Part shown: positions 35,981 through 48,703 of the stretch, in pieces | How positions within the stretch are numbered: the first letter of the stretch is position 1 | How the letters are laid out: every line of letters begins with the position of its first letter | Origin: Eudorina sp. 2006-703-Eu-15 | Taxonomy: Eukaryota; Chlorophyta; Chlorophyceae; Chlamydomonadales; Volvocaceae | NCBI GenBank assembly: GCA_003117195.1 | Contig: BDSI01000057.1 | Span: 186,001-250,000 of the forward strand | Length of the DNA stretch: 64,000 bases | Direction: 5' to 3' | Notes under the pieces: generated by a model | What the model was told of the DNA's origin: nothing | What the model saw: the letters and a program-made list of their open reading frames with translations, nothing else | Database searches by the model: none | Made by a program: the position numbers and the translations under genes

Positions 35981-38900
35981 CAGGTGTTCAGCAGCGGTGC
36001 ACTCCACGCGCGCTTGGGCGAGGCCAGCGGGCTGCGGAAGCTGGGGATGCACAACCAGGTGCGCGCACGGTGGCGCGAGCGCGCAGTGCAAATTGTACAA
36101 GTGTGTACAGATGCGTGCACGTGTAATGGTTTCAGCTAGCTGCTACATTCCTGCCTTCGGCGTTCCACTCATGCCGCCAAGCACCCAATTTTGCGCCACC
36201 GTACTACCTACGTCATCGTTTCAGGGTGTGCAAAATCGTCGTTCGCCGCGGTGAACTTTGACTGAAGGAGTAGAAAGGGGATTCACGCAATGCAATGATT
36301 GCGCACCGGCCCTCTTACCGTATCCATGCCGTGTTGCCAGCGGGCACCTGGCAGGGCACATACACATCCTGCCGGTCCAATCGCTATCCGCTCCGTCCGT
36401 GGGGCACCTTCACGTGCTGCCCTTCCTTCCGCCCCCATCCGATCCCGGCCGCCCCCTTCCTTTCCCGTCCGTCCTCACGCACTGCCCGCTCAGGGCATCA
36501 TCTGGAACAACGACCCCTCCAAGTGGCAGCTCCAGCGGGCCATATTCACCAAGGGTATGTACGTGAGCCGGCGGCGGCGGCGCCGTCACTTCCAGCCGCC
36601 CGCCGCCCACCGAGCTCCACGCGCTTCATATTATCCGTTGCCGTGGCCCGTGCATTCCCGCAGCCGTACAAGACCGGCGCGAGGCCAAGCGTGAGGAGGT
36701 GGCCCGGCTGTGCCAGCAGGCTACGGAGCTCACGCTCCAGCAGGCCAGGGACGCGGCGACCGGCGGCGGGCGCACGGCGGGTATGTATGTAGGCCTCTAT
36801 CTACGGTATCTGTGGTCCATATACATGCACACGGTGTCGCTTCATTCGTGCCTGGCGACCTGCAACTGGCATACCGTACACCCCCCCACCCCTCCTGTAG
36901 TCACGCACCGGTCCGACCCACCTACCCGCCTGTTGCGTGCCAACCGGCAGGCGACGGCGTCGTACAGTTGTACGCCCTGGACTTGCTGCGCTGCATCACC
37001 TGCCGCGTGACCCTCGGCCTGGCGTTCGGGTTGGAGCCGGGGGCCCTGTCGTACGGAGAAACCCTGCAACTCGTAAAGAAAGTGAACGCTTTCTTCAAGG
37101 TGCGTATGGGGTGGCCGGCGCGGTGTGCGTGGCTACTTGCAATTGTCGGGGGGTGGCCTTCTGCGACCGGTGCGTTGGCGGTGAGGAGACCGCCCAGGGA
37201 AAGGGCGAGGGCGGCTCTTACGTTGGACGGCGCCCGGGCGGGCGGCAGCAAAATCCATGAAGACACGGCGGACAGATGTGTCCAAGATGTAGCCAAGAAG
37301 GCAGCACCGTGAACCGAGCGTGTCTTCCCGCCCACATACATGCATTCCGCTGCCCTCCCGCTGCCCTCCCGCGACCAGGCCTGGGAGTTCTTCCTGCTGC
37401 GCCCTGCCTGGTACCTGAGGACGTTCTACTGGCGGGAGGAGCAGCGCCACCTGGCGAATATCCGGGCGCTGCAGGAGGCCGTTGTGGACGTGCTGCGGAT
37501 GGCCACTGGCGGCCGGTGGCCACCCTCGGCAGCGACGACCCCATCTGCCAGACCGCCGTACGACGCCAAGAGTACGGCGGCATGGGGTGACACGCCTCCT
37601 CGCTTCCTGCGAGACGTCATGGAGCATGTGGCAGCCGGCCGGTGAGGTGCTGGTCCGGTCCGGTGGAGACTCGAGTGCTGTTAAAGGCTAGCTAGCTGTT
37701 GGGCTGTGTGTTCACGCGCACGCACATGTGTGTCTAGCGAGAAACCCGCCCGCCCCAAACCAGTTACATATACCTTCCATAAGAACCTGCAGATGAAAAA
37801 CACCAAAACAACAACTGAACAAGGGAGCCGCGCCACCACCGGCCCAGCATTGTTTGTGTGGGTGCGTGTGTGTTCATGTGTGTGTGGCTGTTGCAAATGT
37901 TGCAGTTGGCTCCAATTCCAAGGTTTACGAAAGGTGTAGTGTTAATGGACATATTAGGCTTCCGACCCTGCTAGGATCGGAGGGGCAAGACGTGTGTGCA
38001 GCCTCCAGGCGTCTGCAGGGTGGGGAGAGAGGGCCCCATTACTTGGCAAGTACCCAACTTTGCCGAACTGACGAGGGCAATCTTGCTGGGTCCCTGTTAC
38101 AAAGGTGGATGAAGGTGCAGACACATCACAAGGACATATGCGGCATCATTCGACTCCCGGCCCCACCCGCTATCCCCTCCTCTCCTCCGCGCTGTGTCAG
38201 GCTGTCGGACACCGAGGCAGTGCAGCTCTCCCTGGAGATGATCATCGCCGGCACCGACACCTCTTCGGTCACCCTCTTCTACGGCGTGCTGGCTCTCAGA
38301 GACGACCCGCAGCTGCAGCGGCGGCTGTGGTCGGAGCTCCGCGGGCAGCAGACCGCAGGTGCGCGCCCCACCCAGATAGAGGCACACTGGACCGATAGCG
38401 TGGCACGGAAATTTACAGTACTGCGGGATTAATCAATGCGTCCAGGCAGCTTGACACCCTACCACTCTGTGACGGTTTGTGGTAGCCGGCTGGGTTGCAC
38501 CCGTGCTGCTGCGCGAGTCGATCGGTGGAGACGTCGGTGAGGGGACGTCGGCACAAGGACGGGGTGGACGGCAGGACGGAGACCAGTACTTGTGGCCGGA
38601 TATATACGGGGACGTATATAGGATGCTGTGGTGCAGTGCTTGGACCCGCGGAGCAGCTGGGTGGGTGTGGAGATCCGTGTCACCCACCTCGAGGGGTCCG
38701 GTCAATCAGTCCGTGTGGCTGGGTAGCCGCTCATGAACCGCCGGCAGCAACTGATAGGGCGGGGGCATGATAACAACCTTTTCGTGCGCGCTTCCCGTTT
38801 ATTTCAGCAGGCCCCTGCTACGAGCTCGGCCAGCTGCCGCTGCTCCGGGCGGTGCTGAGCGAGTCGATGCGGTTCAAGCCGGTGGGCCCCGTGGTCATCA

Positions 38901-40035
38901 GACAGGCCACCGAGGACCTGCGACTGAAGCCGCTGGAGTTGGGGGCGCCGCCGGCGGGAGGCTGGGGGCGCCAGGGAGGGCGGCACCCGCGGCCGCAACC
39001 GTGGTACGACATCCGGCGGGGTGACACTGTGGTGGTGAACCTGGCGCACATGCACCGCGATGGCCAGGTGGGGCTGGGTGGGTGGATGGATTTCCGGGGC
39101 GGGGGGCCTGCTGCCTGATGGCTCTGGCCGGCACCAGGCGGTGGTTGGGGTATCTATCACCCGGTGTGACACGCAGGCAGGGCTGTGCGGGTAGCGGCGG
39201 CCACCAGGCCTTGAGGAAGAACAACGGCCGCCACGTGTGCAGCCGCGCCACCCCCCCCTGAAGCTGGGGCGCTGTATGGGCTTTTAATCGTGGTGACACC
39301 CTGGAGCGCTGCCAATGGCAACGGACCTTGAAGACCGGCTTGCGGAAACCTGAGCCGCATGTTTTGAGCCCCGTAAACATCATCTTCGCACACCTGCGTC
39401 GGGTCCTGGTCCACTTTCCATGAATGAACGTTACAGCGGACCCCAAAGGGGATCATCACTTCTCATGCTGCTGTCCGCACATGCAGATCTTCGACCACCC
39501 GGACACCTTCCACGTGGGCAACTTCCCCGAGGAGCCCGGCGGCCGCGACGCCAGCGCAGCGGGCGAGGCCGCCCCACAGCCGCCCTCCACGGACGTGACC
39601 TCGGGTGGGCCCAGCCGCGCCTTCCTGCCCTTCGGCAGCGGCCGCAAGGGCTGTGTGGGCTACCTCCTGGCGCTGGACGAGATGACCGCAGTCATGTGGA
39701 CCCTGGCCCGGGAGGTGGAAGACCTTCCGCCGCTGCCGCCGCCGCCGCCGCCGCCTCAGCCACAGCTACAGCCACAGCCGCTGGAGAGCTCCTCGGAGCA
39801 GCCCCGGCGGGCGGCTGCATGGTGGGCGGCCTTGCGGGAGGCGGTCCTGGGAGGAGGGCGGCGGATGGGAGAGACCCGGCGGGTCGGTGGTGGGCGGCTG
39901 GCGCCGCGGCTGTCGGAGCTGGAGGTCCGGTGGGAGGTGGCCAACCAGCCCCGCGAGGAGCTGCTGATGGAGTTCAGGTTCCGGAAGCTGCCGCCGCAGG
40001 GACCGGCCACACCCGAACGTAAGGCAGGCCCTTGA
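35981..40035 (+). CDS. Cytochrome P450 (N-terminal exons not resolved)
   Basis: Eight plus-strand exons: 35981-36058, 36494-36554, 36664-36780, 36951-37099, 37379-37641, 38201-38358, 38811-39067 and 39487-40035. All are GT-AG and in phase, giving about 543 residues. Seen: the helix C region (NNDPSKWQLQRAIF), the I-helix oxygen-binding AGTDTSS, the K-helix ExxR as ESMR, and the heme loop FLPFGSGRKGCVG with its Cys ligand, so the enzyme should be catalytically competent. The tail after the heme loop is extended and Pro/Gln-rich, with a polyproline run. Known of the family: P450s are usually ER-anchored monooxygenases fed by NADPH-P450 reductase; the substrate cannot be told from sequence. The membrane anchor and the substrate-recognition region before helix C are missing from this model and must lie upstream. 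The first exon may begin at 35981 or 35984, since two acceptors are three bases apart. Confidence 0.85.
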
Positions 40036-40187
40036 GACGCACGCACCAGCCGGGTGGGCTATTATTGGTATAGGTTACAGAGGCTCCGACGGTGCATGTG
40101 CTTTGGGCATACGTGTCCAGTCCCTCAGGTGGCCTGTTGGCATGGTACCGCATATATGGCGAGGAGTTGTGTATAAAATATTATTAT

Positions 40188-40192
40188 TGTAA
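40188..40192 (+). promoter_or_regulatory. Candidate TGTAA poly(A) signal for the P450 gene
   Basis: TGTAA lies about 150 bases after the P450 stop, in a short AT-rich stretch. This is the usual spacing and motif in volvocine algae. Use is inferred. Confidence 0.5.
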
Positions 40193-40250
40193 TTCCGCAC
40201 GTACGGTATCAGACCGATGCAGTCGTCGACAAGCCGACAACGGAATACGG

Positions 40251-40353
40251 CTGCGCTCCATTCTGAGGTAGCTGTGGGGCCACGCCGCGGGGGCGGAGCG
40301 GCGGTTGCAGCGGCTGGGTGTGCGGTACTGGGTCCTGACGCAGCGGTCCAGGG
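40251..40353 (+). pseudogene. Decayed duplicate of the last exon of the downstream P-loop ATPase gene
   Basis: These 103 bases align without gaps to 42314-42416, the C-terminal coding part of the next gene, with about 14 mismatches counted by eye. The copy has TAG at 40269-40271, where the gene has CAG, so it cannot encode the same peptide. It lies just upstream of the intact gene in the same orientation, as expected for the surviving end of a lost tandem copy. Confidence 0.8.
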
Positions 40354-40437
40354 TGGGTCCCCCGACGAGCATGTTTTGGTGTCAAGTGCCTGCAACTTGC
40401 CGGTCCATGCCGTACTGCAGGGCCCCCACCACCGCAG

Positions 40438-42460
40438 GTGCCTCTTTCCGGCCTAACGCGGCGGGTGGCGCGGGGAGTAGTGGTGGGCTCGCCGTCGTCG
40501 CGCTCCGTGCCTCCGCTACCCCAGCTTCCGCCCGACAGGCCACAGCAGCCACAGCCACAACTACAGCTACAGCCGCTGCAAGCAAAGCAACCGACGCAGC
40601 ATCAGCGGTGGCCCCGGCGGCGTTGCCTCGTGTTCCTGACGGGCGCAGGGGGTGTGGGCAAGACGACGTTGCTGCAGGACCTGGCTGGAGAGCTGCCGGG
40701 GCTGGGGTTCACGATGCGAACGGAGGTGGCTCGCCAGGTGCGATCGCGCTGTGTTTTGAAGCGCCGCCTGCCCCGCAAGCAGCAGCTGAGGTACTTGGGA
40801 AGCAGAAGAGCGCACCAACCGCGGGCGGGTCCCGTTATCGCGTCCAAGTACGCGCGTGCATTGGCACAGGAGCGAGATCGGTGCATCCGACGGACATTGC
40901 TCGACTTCTAGTACCACCGTGCACAACCGCACCGTAATGTACAACCCACGTGCAAAGCCCTACACGGCGTGCAATGCCGCGCAGGGCCATACCGAGCCGT
41001 ACGAGCAACTCTGTACCATGTCCTGCAAAGCCGTACAGTACAGCAAATAGCGCTAGTGATCGACGTTTATTGGGTTGGCACATTTTTCTGGGCTGATACG
41101 GTACGCTACCAGTTCCTGCGCCCGGCGCTCGCCGGATGGCATGCGACAACGCGCGCTGATGGCACCGCTCCTGTACATACCCCGGCCCCCACGCAGCTGC
41201 TGCGGGACAAGGGCCTCAGCCGCACCCAGCTGGAGCGAGACGCCGCCGCCTTCCTGCAGCTGCAGCGCGACATCATCCGGGAGTTCCATCGAAGGGACGT
41301 CCTGCCCGCGCGGCGCGAGGTCGCCCCGGACCTGGACCCGAACCTGCACCTGCACCAGGTTTCGGAGCCCGCATCGCCCCGACGGCATGTGGAGACGGAG
41401 GGGTCGGGGCCGGTCGGCGCGGAGGATGGTGGCGTGGGTGATGGTACGGCGGCGGTTGATGACATGGGCATGCTGAGCGACCGGAGCGCCTTGGACGCGG
41501 TGTGCTACGTGGCCGCGCGCTTTGGCGAGGGCTCCAGGGAGGTGGGTTAGTTGCTGGGTTAGTTGGGGCAGCGGCTGCAACGGCGGGGCAACGAACACTG
41601 GCGGTCCGGATGGCGATTTATGTCGGGTCAGATGGGAGAATCACACATCGGCGTCGATGCAGGTCCGCTGCAAAACCCGTTCGCTCGTTGCGCCCGACGG
41701 AGCCGTTTCGCAGTCCATGTTGGGCACGCGCTGCCGATCAGTGCTGGGTCTGTTCTCTGTGGCTCCCACTCTCCTTCTAACAGCAGGGGCAGTCCTGAGG
41801 TGTCCACACGCACGCGCTCCGCCAGCCACCCCTTGGATGTCCGTACGCGGTACGCCCCCTTCCGGCCTAGCCTACGTACCGTCTACGGTAACGCCTGCAT
41901 ACGGTACTGCTGCCGCCATGTGTCAGGTCCGCGAGGTGCTCGACATGCCGGAGGTGCAGCAGCTCCTGGAGCTGTACCGCGGAGGAGGGAAGCAGGTCGG
42001 CTCATCATCCGCCGCAGCCGCAGCCGCAGCCGCAGCCGGTGGCGACGGCGACGGCGACGGCGGCCCGGAGGGTGCGCCCCGCTGCCTCCACGTGCTGGTG
42101 CCGCCCTTCCAGAACGAGCCGGTGCTGCAACGGCCAGCAGCGGAACGGGACCAGCAGGAGGCCTGGCAGGAGGCCATTGAGGGGCCTCAGCAGCCCAGGT
42201 GGTACCTCCAGGTCGGGGACGCAACCGACGAGGGCGGTGCGGGACTTGGTGGCGAGGCCGGCAGTGGAGGCAGCGCCGCTGCGCTGTCGGCTGTGGAGGA
42301 CGACGGGGTGCGACTGCGCTCCAGTCTGAGGCAGCTGCGCGACCACACTGCGGGGGCGGAGCGGCTGTTGCAGCGGCTGGGTGTGCCGTACTTGGTTCTG
42401 GCGGAGAGGTCCAGGGAGGGTCGGCGGAGCGAGCTGCTGAGGATTCTGGGAGGGAGTTGA
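40438..42460 (+). CDS. P-loop ATPase of the AAA_28/NadR-like type (5' end uncertain)
   Basis: Three exons in phase: 40438-40737, 41197-41541 and 41927-42460, about 392 residues. Seen: Walker A in FLTGAGGVGKTTLL; EVARQLLRDKG across the first junction; FLQLQRDIIREF; and SDRSALDAVCYVAARFG, where the Asp-Arg-Ser motif matches AAA_28-type proteins. The C-terminal exon ends in a helix-rich segment (RLLQRLGVPYLVLAERS). Known of the family: related P-loop proteins include NadR-type nucleotide/nucleoside kinases and animal TTD14-like GTP-binding proteins. The substrate is not predictable here. The true start is unresolved: 40438 follows an acceptor-like CAG, and an upstream exon such as 40217-40267 (ATG, donor GTAGCT) would fit the phase but overlaps the duplicated relic. 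Confidence 0.75.
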
Positions 42461-42917
42461 GCGGGCGGTTGCGTGAGGGGGACGTGACGTGAAACGTGCT
42501 GTCGTGGAGACCTCGTGCGGTGGGATCCATGGCGAAAAGAAAGAATTGAAATCGTTCGAGTGGGTGAGAGCCTTAGGGCTAGGAGCTTACTACAAGGCAG
42601 CGGGGTGGATGCATGGACGCGCAGGGTGGGAGGGAGGGAGGAAGGGAGGGAGGGAGGAAGCTATTTGTTTCACACTCTTCGTTCGTGCAGAAGTGTGGTT
42701 GTTCTGTGGGACCTGGGGCAGCAATTATGGGCCATTGACAGAATTCTGCGTTGGCGGGGAGCTTCGCACGGTGTGATGCCGAACGGTACGCAAGCTTTCA
42801 GGTGGCGGGCTGGGGCCTGGGGATAAAAGGACTAACCCCCGATACGTAAAGCATTGCGCGAGCCGCAGCGACCGAGGCAGTGCGGGAAGGTGCCGGTGCT
42901 TGTAACCACCGTTGGCG

Positions 42918-42964
42918 GTCACCGATGACCCGCGGGGGTCCGCTGTAACATCCTTAATAATAAA
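42918..42964 (+). repeat. Dispersed 3'-tail repeat copy ending in AATAATAA
   Basis: GTCACCGATGACCCGCGGGG, followed by GTCCGCTGTAACATCCTTAA and a TAATAA tail, is nearly identical to 55368-55414. It looks like the 3' terminus of a 5'-truncated non-LTR element. Confidence 0.7.
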
Positions 42965-44220
42965 CCACCGGTAGCTGCGGCGTAATTGATACGGATGCCT
43001 GTCAGTACACAGCTGAAGTGCTTTTACTCATACCGTACCTGCAACCATCCTCATAACGCGGCTAAGGACGGCCCGGTGGCGGTCGCTAACGGGCGGGGCG
43101 CCGTCGGGGAACTGGTCACACCAGTAGCTTCTGGTTACCTTATCAAGGGCGGCTGATCGGGGACACCTGATTTGGCGCCCTCAATAGGTCGTACTTTGCG
43201 GGCTTGCAGATCTAGGTGCGTGCCCAGAACATGACGGTGCCGACAGTATTCGGACACCGGCTAGCTAGTGTGCAGCGCTCTGCCAGGGGGGCCATTCCTG
43301 AAAGATTCCTGGAAGGTGCCTGGAGAACGCCTTATGCACAGTAACATGGCATGGTGGTTTGCGCTTGGCGCCTTCCCCCACGTCTCCGCTTGATCAATGC
43401 GTCCAGGAGTACCTTCCGTCTTCATCACGAGAACCCGAAGGATTCGAAGCCCGAGCCGGTGTCACTCCCAGCAAGACTCTGCAGAGACGGCCAAAGGACC
43501 GTTCACAGCCCATGATGCCAGACGTATTGTGCGCTGCGGATGCCCCGCCAGTGTCCATGTTTCGGCGCATAAGGACGGCTACATGGCAGCCGCTCTCCCA
43601 GCAAAACAATGATATCAAACCTGCCAAATGCATGATTAGCATCCCTGCAATCTCCAAACAAAGCGACGGCCCGGCCCGAGCCCGGACAAGGTCAGGTTCT
43701 TCATCCAGCGACACTACGACACCGTATACCGTACATCAACACACCGGGACCCCAAGCCCGTCCACAATACACGCCCCGTGCACGGAAGCCTCTCGAACGA
43801 ACCTGCTGCCGCAAACTGCGCGCGATGCGACCCTCCTAGCAGCACACCTACATTTTTCTCTCAACAGATGCCTCGCTACAAGCGACTCGAACGATACCCC
43901 ACTGCCCGTGCATTGGTCCGGCGTACGGATCTGCATGCAAATAGAACCTGTTCCCCGCACCAGGAATGGCCGAGCCCTGCGAGCAGCGCAGACGCGACTC
44001 GGTCCTCCAAATCGGCCATCCACCACGGATGGCAGCTGCCTTCCCTTGAAGTACTGCCCTGCAAGTGTGTACGGCTCCTTATCTACTGCAATGACACCTC
44101 CAGCAGCACCAAGCCGTCCCGATCACGACTGCGGGACCCCAAGGGACGCCACGGACCGCAGCCATGACCCCTGACGCGCTCTCCGAGGTCCTTGGCCATC
44201 ACGCCGAGCCGTCCCCCGTA

Positions 44221-44252
44221 TCACACACACACACACATACACACACACACAT
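44221..44252. repeat. AC dinucleotide microsatellite
   Basis: Interrupted AC repeat (ACAC tracts broken by AT) in the spacer downstream of the ELMO gene. Confidence 0.9.
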
Positions 44253-44680
44253 ACGGAAACAGACACGCCGAAGGATGCTGCCATGCCTCTGTGCATGCAC
44301 GTGCATGTCAGATCAATGAAATCTGGCTATAGTCGTCAGCGCCGCGGCACAGCTCGAAGACCAGCATCCAAGACCCTCCCCAGTCCTCGTGCTGCAATGC
44401 CATGCGGTCAAGTACCTGCTGCTCCTTCCTTCGCGAGCTCCTCATCGCATGTCCTGTCTTCTTTCGCATGCCCTGTCTTCTCCCCAAGCTTACTCTGAGA
44501 CCTCTCCACTGCTAATCCTGCCCATCGCTAACATGGCTAACATTGCCCTCTCCGAAGAAGCCCGCGAGAGGCCGGACCTATCCGTCCCTGCTAGGATGCC
44601 CCTGTTCCCGGCCAGCGATGAACGGCACCCGTTCTGCCACCCCTATCGTTCTGCCACCCATGTCGCTTCCCTGACTGCTG

Positions 44681-47600
44681 TTAATCATCCGGGCCGTCCG
44701 CCCCCAAGAGCTTCTTCCGCAGCGCCGCCAGGTCCGCGGGCCGTGACGCCAGGCTGCGCTCCACCTCGCTGCGCACGCGCTTCATGACGGCATTGAACTC
44801 CCTGCAAAGCATATCGTCAGCCAGGGTCCAGTTAGGTCGAATCAGAGGCAGGATCATCTCGGAAGGGTGCAGCCCCCAAAGAGGAGACGGGAACTCCCAG
44901 GACCCGGTGACGATGATCATCGTGGTGCTGCTATACCCCAAAGGCGGCCGACAACGCAACTCATGTTCTGGATTGTGTAAGACTGCTCGCATCCGCTTGG
45001 CACAGCCTCCAACACACTCGGGAACATGTTGCGTGCACCCCGACACACCCCGGCCCCCTGACGCCAGCGCGACCTGGACCGCGGAACCGTGGGGACCTCA
45101 ACCGACCAACCGACCCAATCGCCCTCACATGTACGACGCCCGCATCTGCAGCCACGTCGCGTCCAGCAGGCAGTACGTGGCGCAGTACAGCTCCTCGAAC
45201 GCCACATCGCTCTTCTCCAGGAGCGTCAGGAACGCACGGCCCGCAGCGGTGCGAGGAGCCTCATCCGACGCAGCTCCACCCACCTGCAGAAACCGCACGT
45301 CAGGAGGGCGCACGTGTGAGTGCGTGAGCTTGCGCCTCGGCACCAGGGGTAGAGCCCGGCCCCAACGCCGGCAAACAAAATCCGGCCAAGAGCCATGCAG
45401 GCGCATCAGAGTGCGTGCGGGCTTCGGCCTGATACCCAGATATTGCGCGTAAGGTTGGCCCCAAGTAACGGCTGGCCAACACTTCTACACTTCCTCACTC
45501 TCAAGCAAAGCTGCTGAGTGCGCGGACTCACGCCCATGTGCCCCTCCGCAAATAGCCCACACACAAGAACCCCAGCATGTCCGCTGTCAGCAGCTTCAAG
45601 ACACATCGTGTCATCCCAACTTGCATAACGGCCTGTGGTTGACGGCCAGTGGCGCGATGGCTGCGCTGGAATGGCCCAGGGCTGCCACTCCGCCCGGCTG
45701 ACCCGCCATAGGTTTGGCCCGCTACTCGGGTTCAACAATTTCGCCCTCCCAAGCACAGCGCACCGGGTGCAGGTCGAGCAGGTCTGACAGCATGAAGGTG
45801 ATGTTGAGGCCCGCCACAGCGAAGGGGTACTCCCACTCCGCCCGAGTGCCGTCCGTCTTGTCCACCAGGCGCCTGGGTCAGCAGCCAACAGAAAGGCGGG
45901 CATGTAGATCGAGCGGTACATCTCCACGGCTGGGACGCGTGCATGCCGCAATACGTGTTACGCTTGATCGCTTGGCGCACGCATAAAACGGATAGATCGC
46001 CTCCCGCAACAGCCGCTTTCCTGCCCGGCAACCCGGTCGGACCTAGGCGTGACCTGGGCCGACGCATACGTGACAGCGGTCGTGACAGGAAGCGGTCGGG
46101 ATACCAGGATGGGTCTGCATTCCGCAGCCAGCCCAACTGCGCCGTCGTTAACCCGGCAGCAAGGAAGGCGGCTCACCTGAACGTCTCCGGGTGCACCTCC
46201 GCGAGGTAGATCAGGTTGTCCAGGCCGTACAACCCAGCCCCGCGGAAATCCGTGGCGGGGTCCTCACCCTGTGTGCATGGACGCGGTGTTGCATATCAAC
46301 GACTGGTTCAAAACCCTCAGCAGGAACTGTGTTACTGGGTGCCAACTGCCAAGCAGTCCATGGCTCGAGTAACATCTTGTCCGTGTGCGTGTAGGTGTGT
46401 GAGAGGGTGTGACCGAGTGGGCCGTGAGAGAAAGGAAAAGATGTGTTAGTGTCCGACTACACGTGCGGTCAGATGGGGGCGCGATGGGCAAGACCCATTT
46501 ATGTTCCCTGTTGTTCAGAGGAAGACAAAGGATGAGGCATCAACGTACATCAGCGACCCAGATTGCCGTATGAGAGATCGTAACCGAAGTAATTCTGATA
46601 GCCATGAGGTGAGCGAGGCACCGGGCAGGCTGACCAGGTTTGAGCAGCATCCGCTTTTGCACCTCGGGGCGCCGGACCGAAAAGACTTCGTTCGGAAAGA
46701 ATTCCGACCCGTACTGCAGAACGCGTAGGGTCAAAACATGTTTATAATTAGATCGGCATCTCGGAACGCCGTGTCGTTTGGCCGATGGGAACACATTGCT
46801 GATCGGGTCGCCCCGGAGACCAGCGCTGCACCGTTCCATGGGAGGCCGCGTGGGGAGCGAGAGAGCGGACCCCTCTCGCTCACCTGCCATCCCATCTCCT
46901 TCCACTTCGCCGTCTTGAGCGCAGTGCAGGGCTCGCCGGAAAACGTCAAGCTCCACAGCCGCCGCAGTGCGTCCTGTGGAGATGTCAGTAAAAATGAAAC
47001 CCAAGGCAGACAAATTTTGGGTCTTGCAACAACAGTACTGCAGCGCGCGGGGACGTCCAACGGTGGCCGCAGCAATACCCTCCACCAGTGACCTGAGGCC
47101 GCTGTCGTGCGGTGGCGCGGTCACCGGAGACCCTATCCCTTGCGTTGGGACGTGATCAGGCCAATACAGAAGTAGGAGCCCAACCCCTGCCTGCTGCCGT
47201 GCACGGACGTTTCTCTGTTGATCGCTGTAATTCATCGAACACCGCGTGACAACCGGCTAGTCGCGCTGTGATACCAATGCTCGTATTACGCAAAGTGTAA
47301 TCGTGCGGCAGGTAGCCTCAGGGCTCTAACCCACCTGGTGGCTGGTGTCCGCGATGTTGAACTTGTCCGCCACCCGCTGCCGAAGCGCCTGCAAGCGTTC
47401 GGACTGCAAACCACAAGGAGAGAGGAAGTCCGTCCGAGATCAGTACAATACGGCAACCCACGCCGACGCCAGCTGCCTGACCCGCGACACGTCGCGTTAC
47501 CTGCAAGAGAGACAGGGATGGCTGTCTTGCCGGCCACGGTTGTCCTTGAGGCCAGAAATTTGCTGCGTATATGAAGACGTTGCCTGCAGACCAGACAGAC

Positions 47601-48217
47601 AGAGCAAACCATGGCACGAACAAAGCTCACCCAAAGCTGTCAAGCTTCTTGCTGGCTGTTGGCTGAACGCCCGGCAACTGCCCGGGTGACTGCATGTTGA
47701 CGAAAACATTCGGCGTGCCTTTCATTCGGCAAACTGCCGTACGGCAGACAGCACATTGCAGAGGCACCGTCCTCCACCGGTATCACCCTCCCACCCTGGT
47801 CACCCGGCAGTTGGTGGTACCGTATCGAGCACAGCACAAGAAGCAGCAGAAGCCACCCACCGAAGAACCGGGTCCACCACGCCAGGATGGATTGAATAAA
47901 CGCTTGAAGGTTGAATTCTCCGGGATAAATGATAATGGCTTGCCGGTTAGAGTCATGCCGCTGTTCCTCGACAACGGGTTGCTCGTCATAGTCGGCAAGC
48001 AGCGACTCCGTCAGAGTGTCCTCATCTGAAAGGTTGTGGATGTGGCATACACATCGCGCCCATTTGTAATCACATTCTTGCAGAGAATGCTTTCCTTAGG
48101 TCTCGGCGACAGGTTGTGTGATACTCAAACTGGGCGACAATGTCTCTGATATTACACATAGAGCAGTCCTCAACACTGCACACCTTTTCCCTGCCTCCTC
48201 CTCCGAAGCGAGGCCAT
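44681..48217 (-). CDS. ELMO/CED-12 domain protein (ELMOD-like ARF/ARL GAP)
   Basis: Nine minus-strand exons in phase: 48184-48217, 47861-48025, 47501-47562, 47335-47403, 46884-46973, 46177-46268, 45764-45872, 45129-45283 and 44681-44801, giving 298 residues. The ELMO signature, including WKEMGWQ, GEDPATDFRGAGLYGLDNL, YPFAVAGLNIT and FEELYCATYCLLDATW, is complete. The ELMOD GAP consensus WX3G(F/W)QX3PX2D(F/L)RGXGX3LXXL is satisfied exactly, including its key Arg (about residue 149). Known of the family: ELMOD proteins are GTPase-activating proteins for ARF/ARL GTPases in membrane traffic and cilia, and plants and algae have stand-alone ELMO proteins like this. The short first exon (basic, 11 codons) fits by phase but is the weakest part. 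A hydrophobic stretch near 47,830 is read as intron here. The gene is divergent from the dynamin-like gene, with 486 bp between starts. Confidence 0.88.
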
Positions 48218-48703
48218 CGGCAACACCGGAGTCAGGAGAAGACACTCGGGAGGCCTTCAATAGTTGTCAGTTATGTTTATCGTCTTGTGATGACCAAATA
48301 ATTATTGCTGTTCAGAAGTTTTCGGGTCCCATCGAACTGGTTGCAACTCAACTTTGGCTGACAAACATCTATGTGGAATGGTAACTTTTCCATTAACTTA
48401 ACATCACTTCGCGTTGTCAGGAATTGTATAAACCAGCTACGGTACCCAAGCCTTTCCCAAATCGGACGTGCGTACGATAGGACGATAGCAACATCCGTGA
48501 AATGCCTTTCTTCACCTGACATCCAACAATACGCCGTCAGGTGGTTTGTCGTGGCGCATAACTCGCTTGTGCTAGGTTGAAGTTTGGTTTTGCACCTTAG
48601 CATTAGTTTGACACCCAGATCAACGACTGTCAACAGAGGCCCGTGTGTTCATAAACATCTTCAATCACTAATTTACAATTGACTCCATCAGACTTCAACC
48701 AGG
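48218..48703. promoter_or_regulatory. Divergent promoter region between ELMO and dynamin-like genes
   Basis: The 486 bp between the two head-to-head starts should hold both promoters and 5' leaders. It is moderately AT-rich. A 118-codon minus-strand open frame crosses it (48277-48633) without recognisable motifs, and I see no defined TATA-like element placed convincingly. Confidence 0.5.

Larger units (their letters stand above)
42461..44680. other. Convergent intergenic region
   Basis: This lies between the 3' ends of the P-loop ATPase (+) and ELMO (-) genes. It holds a retrotransposon-tail copy at 42918-42964 and an AC microsatellite at 44221-44252. A 271-codon plus-strand open frame at 43359-44174 shows no motif or splice context, and I do not support it as a gene. 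Confidence 0.5.

Noticed and set aside
43359..44174. 271-codon plus-strand open frame
   Set aside because: No motif, no neighbouring compatible exons and mixed composition; it lies in a convergent spacer with repeat debris.
47640..47860. Hydrophobic run near 47,830 as a membrane segment of the ELMO protein
   Set aside because: A good donor at 47861 and a phase-matched acceptor at 47562 give the expected ELMO sequence, so this stretch is read as intron.
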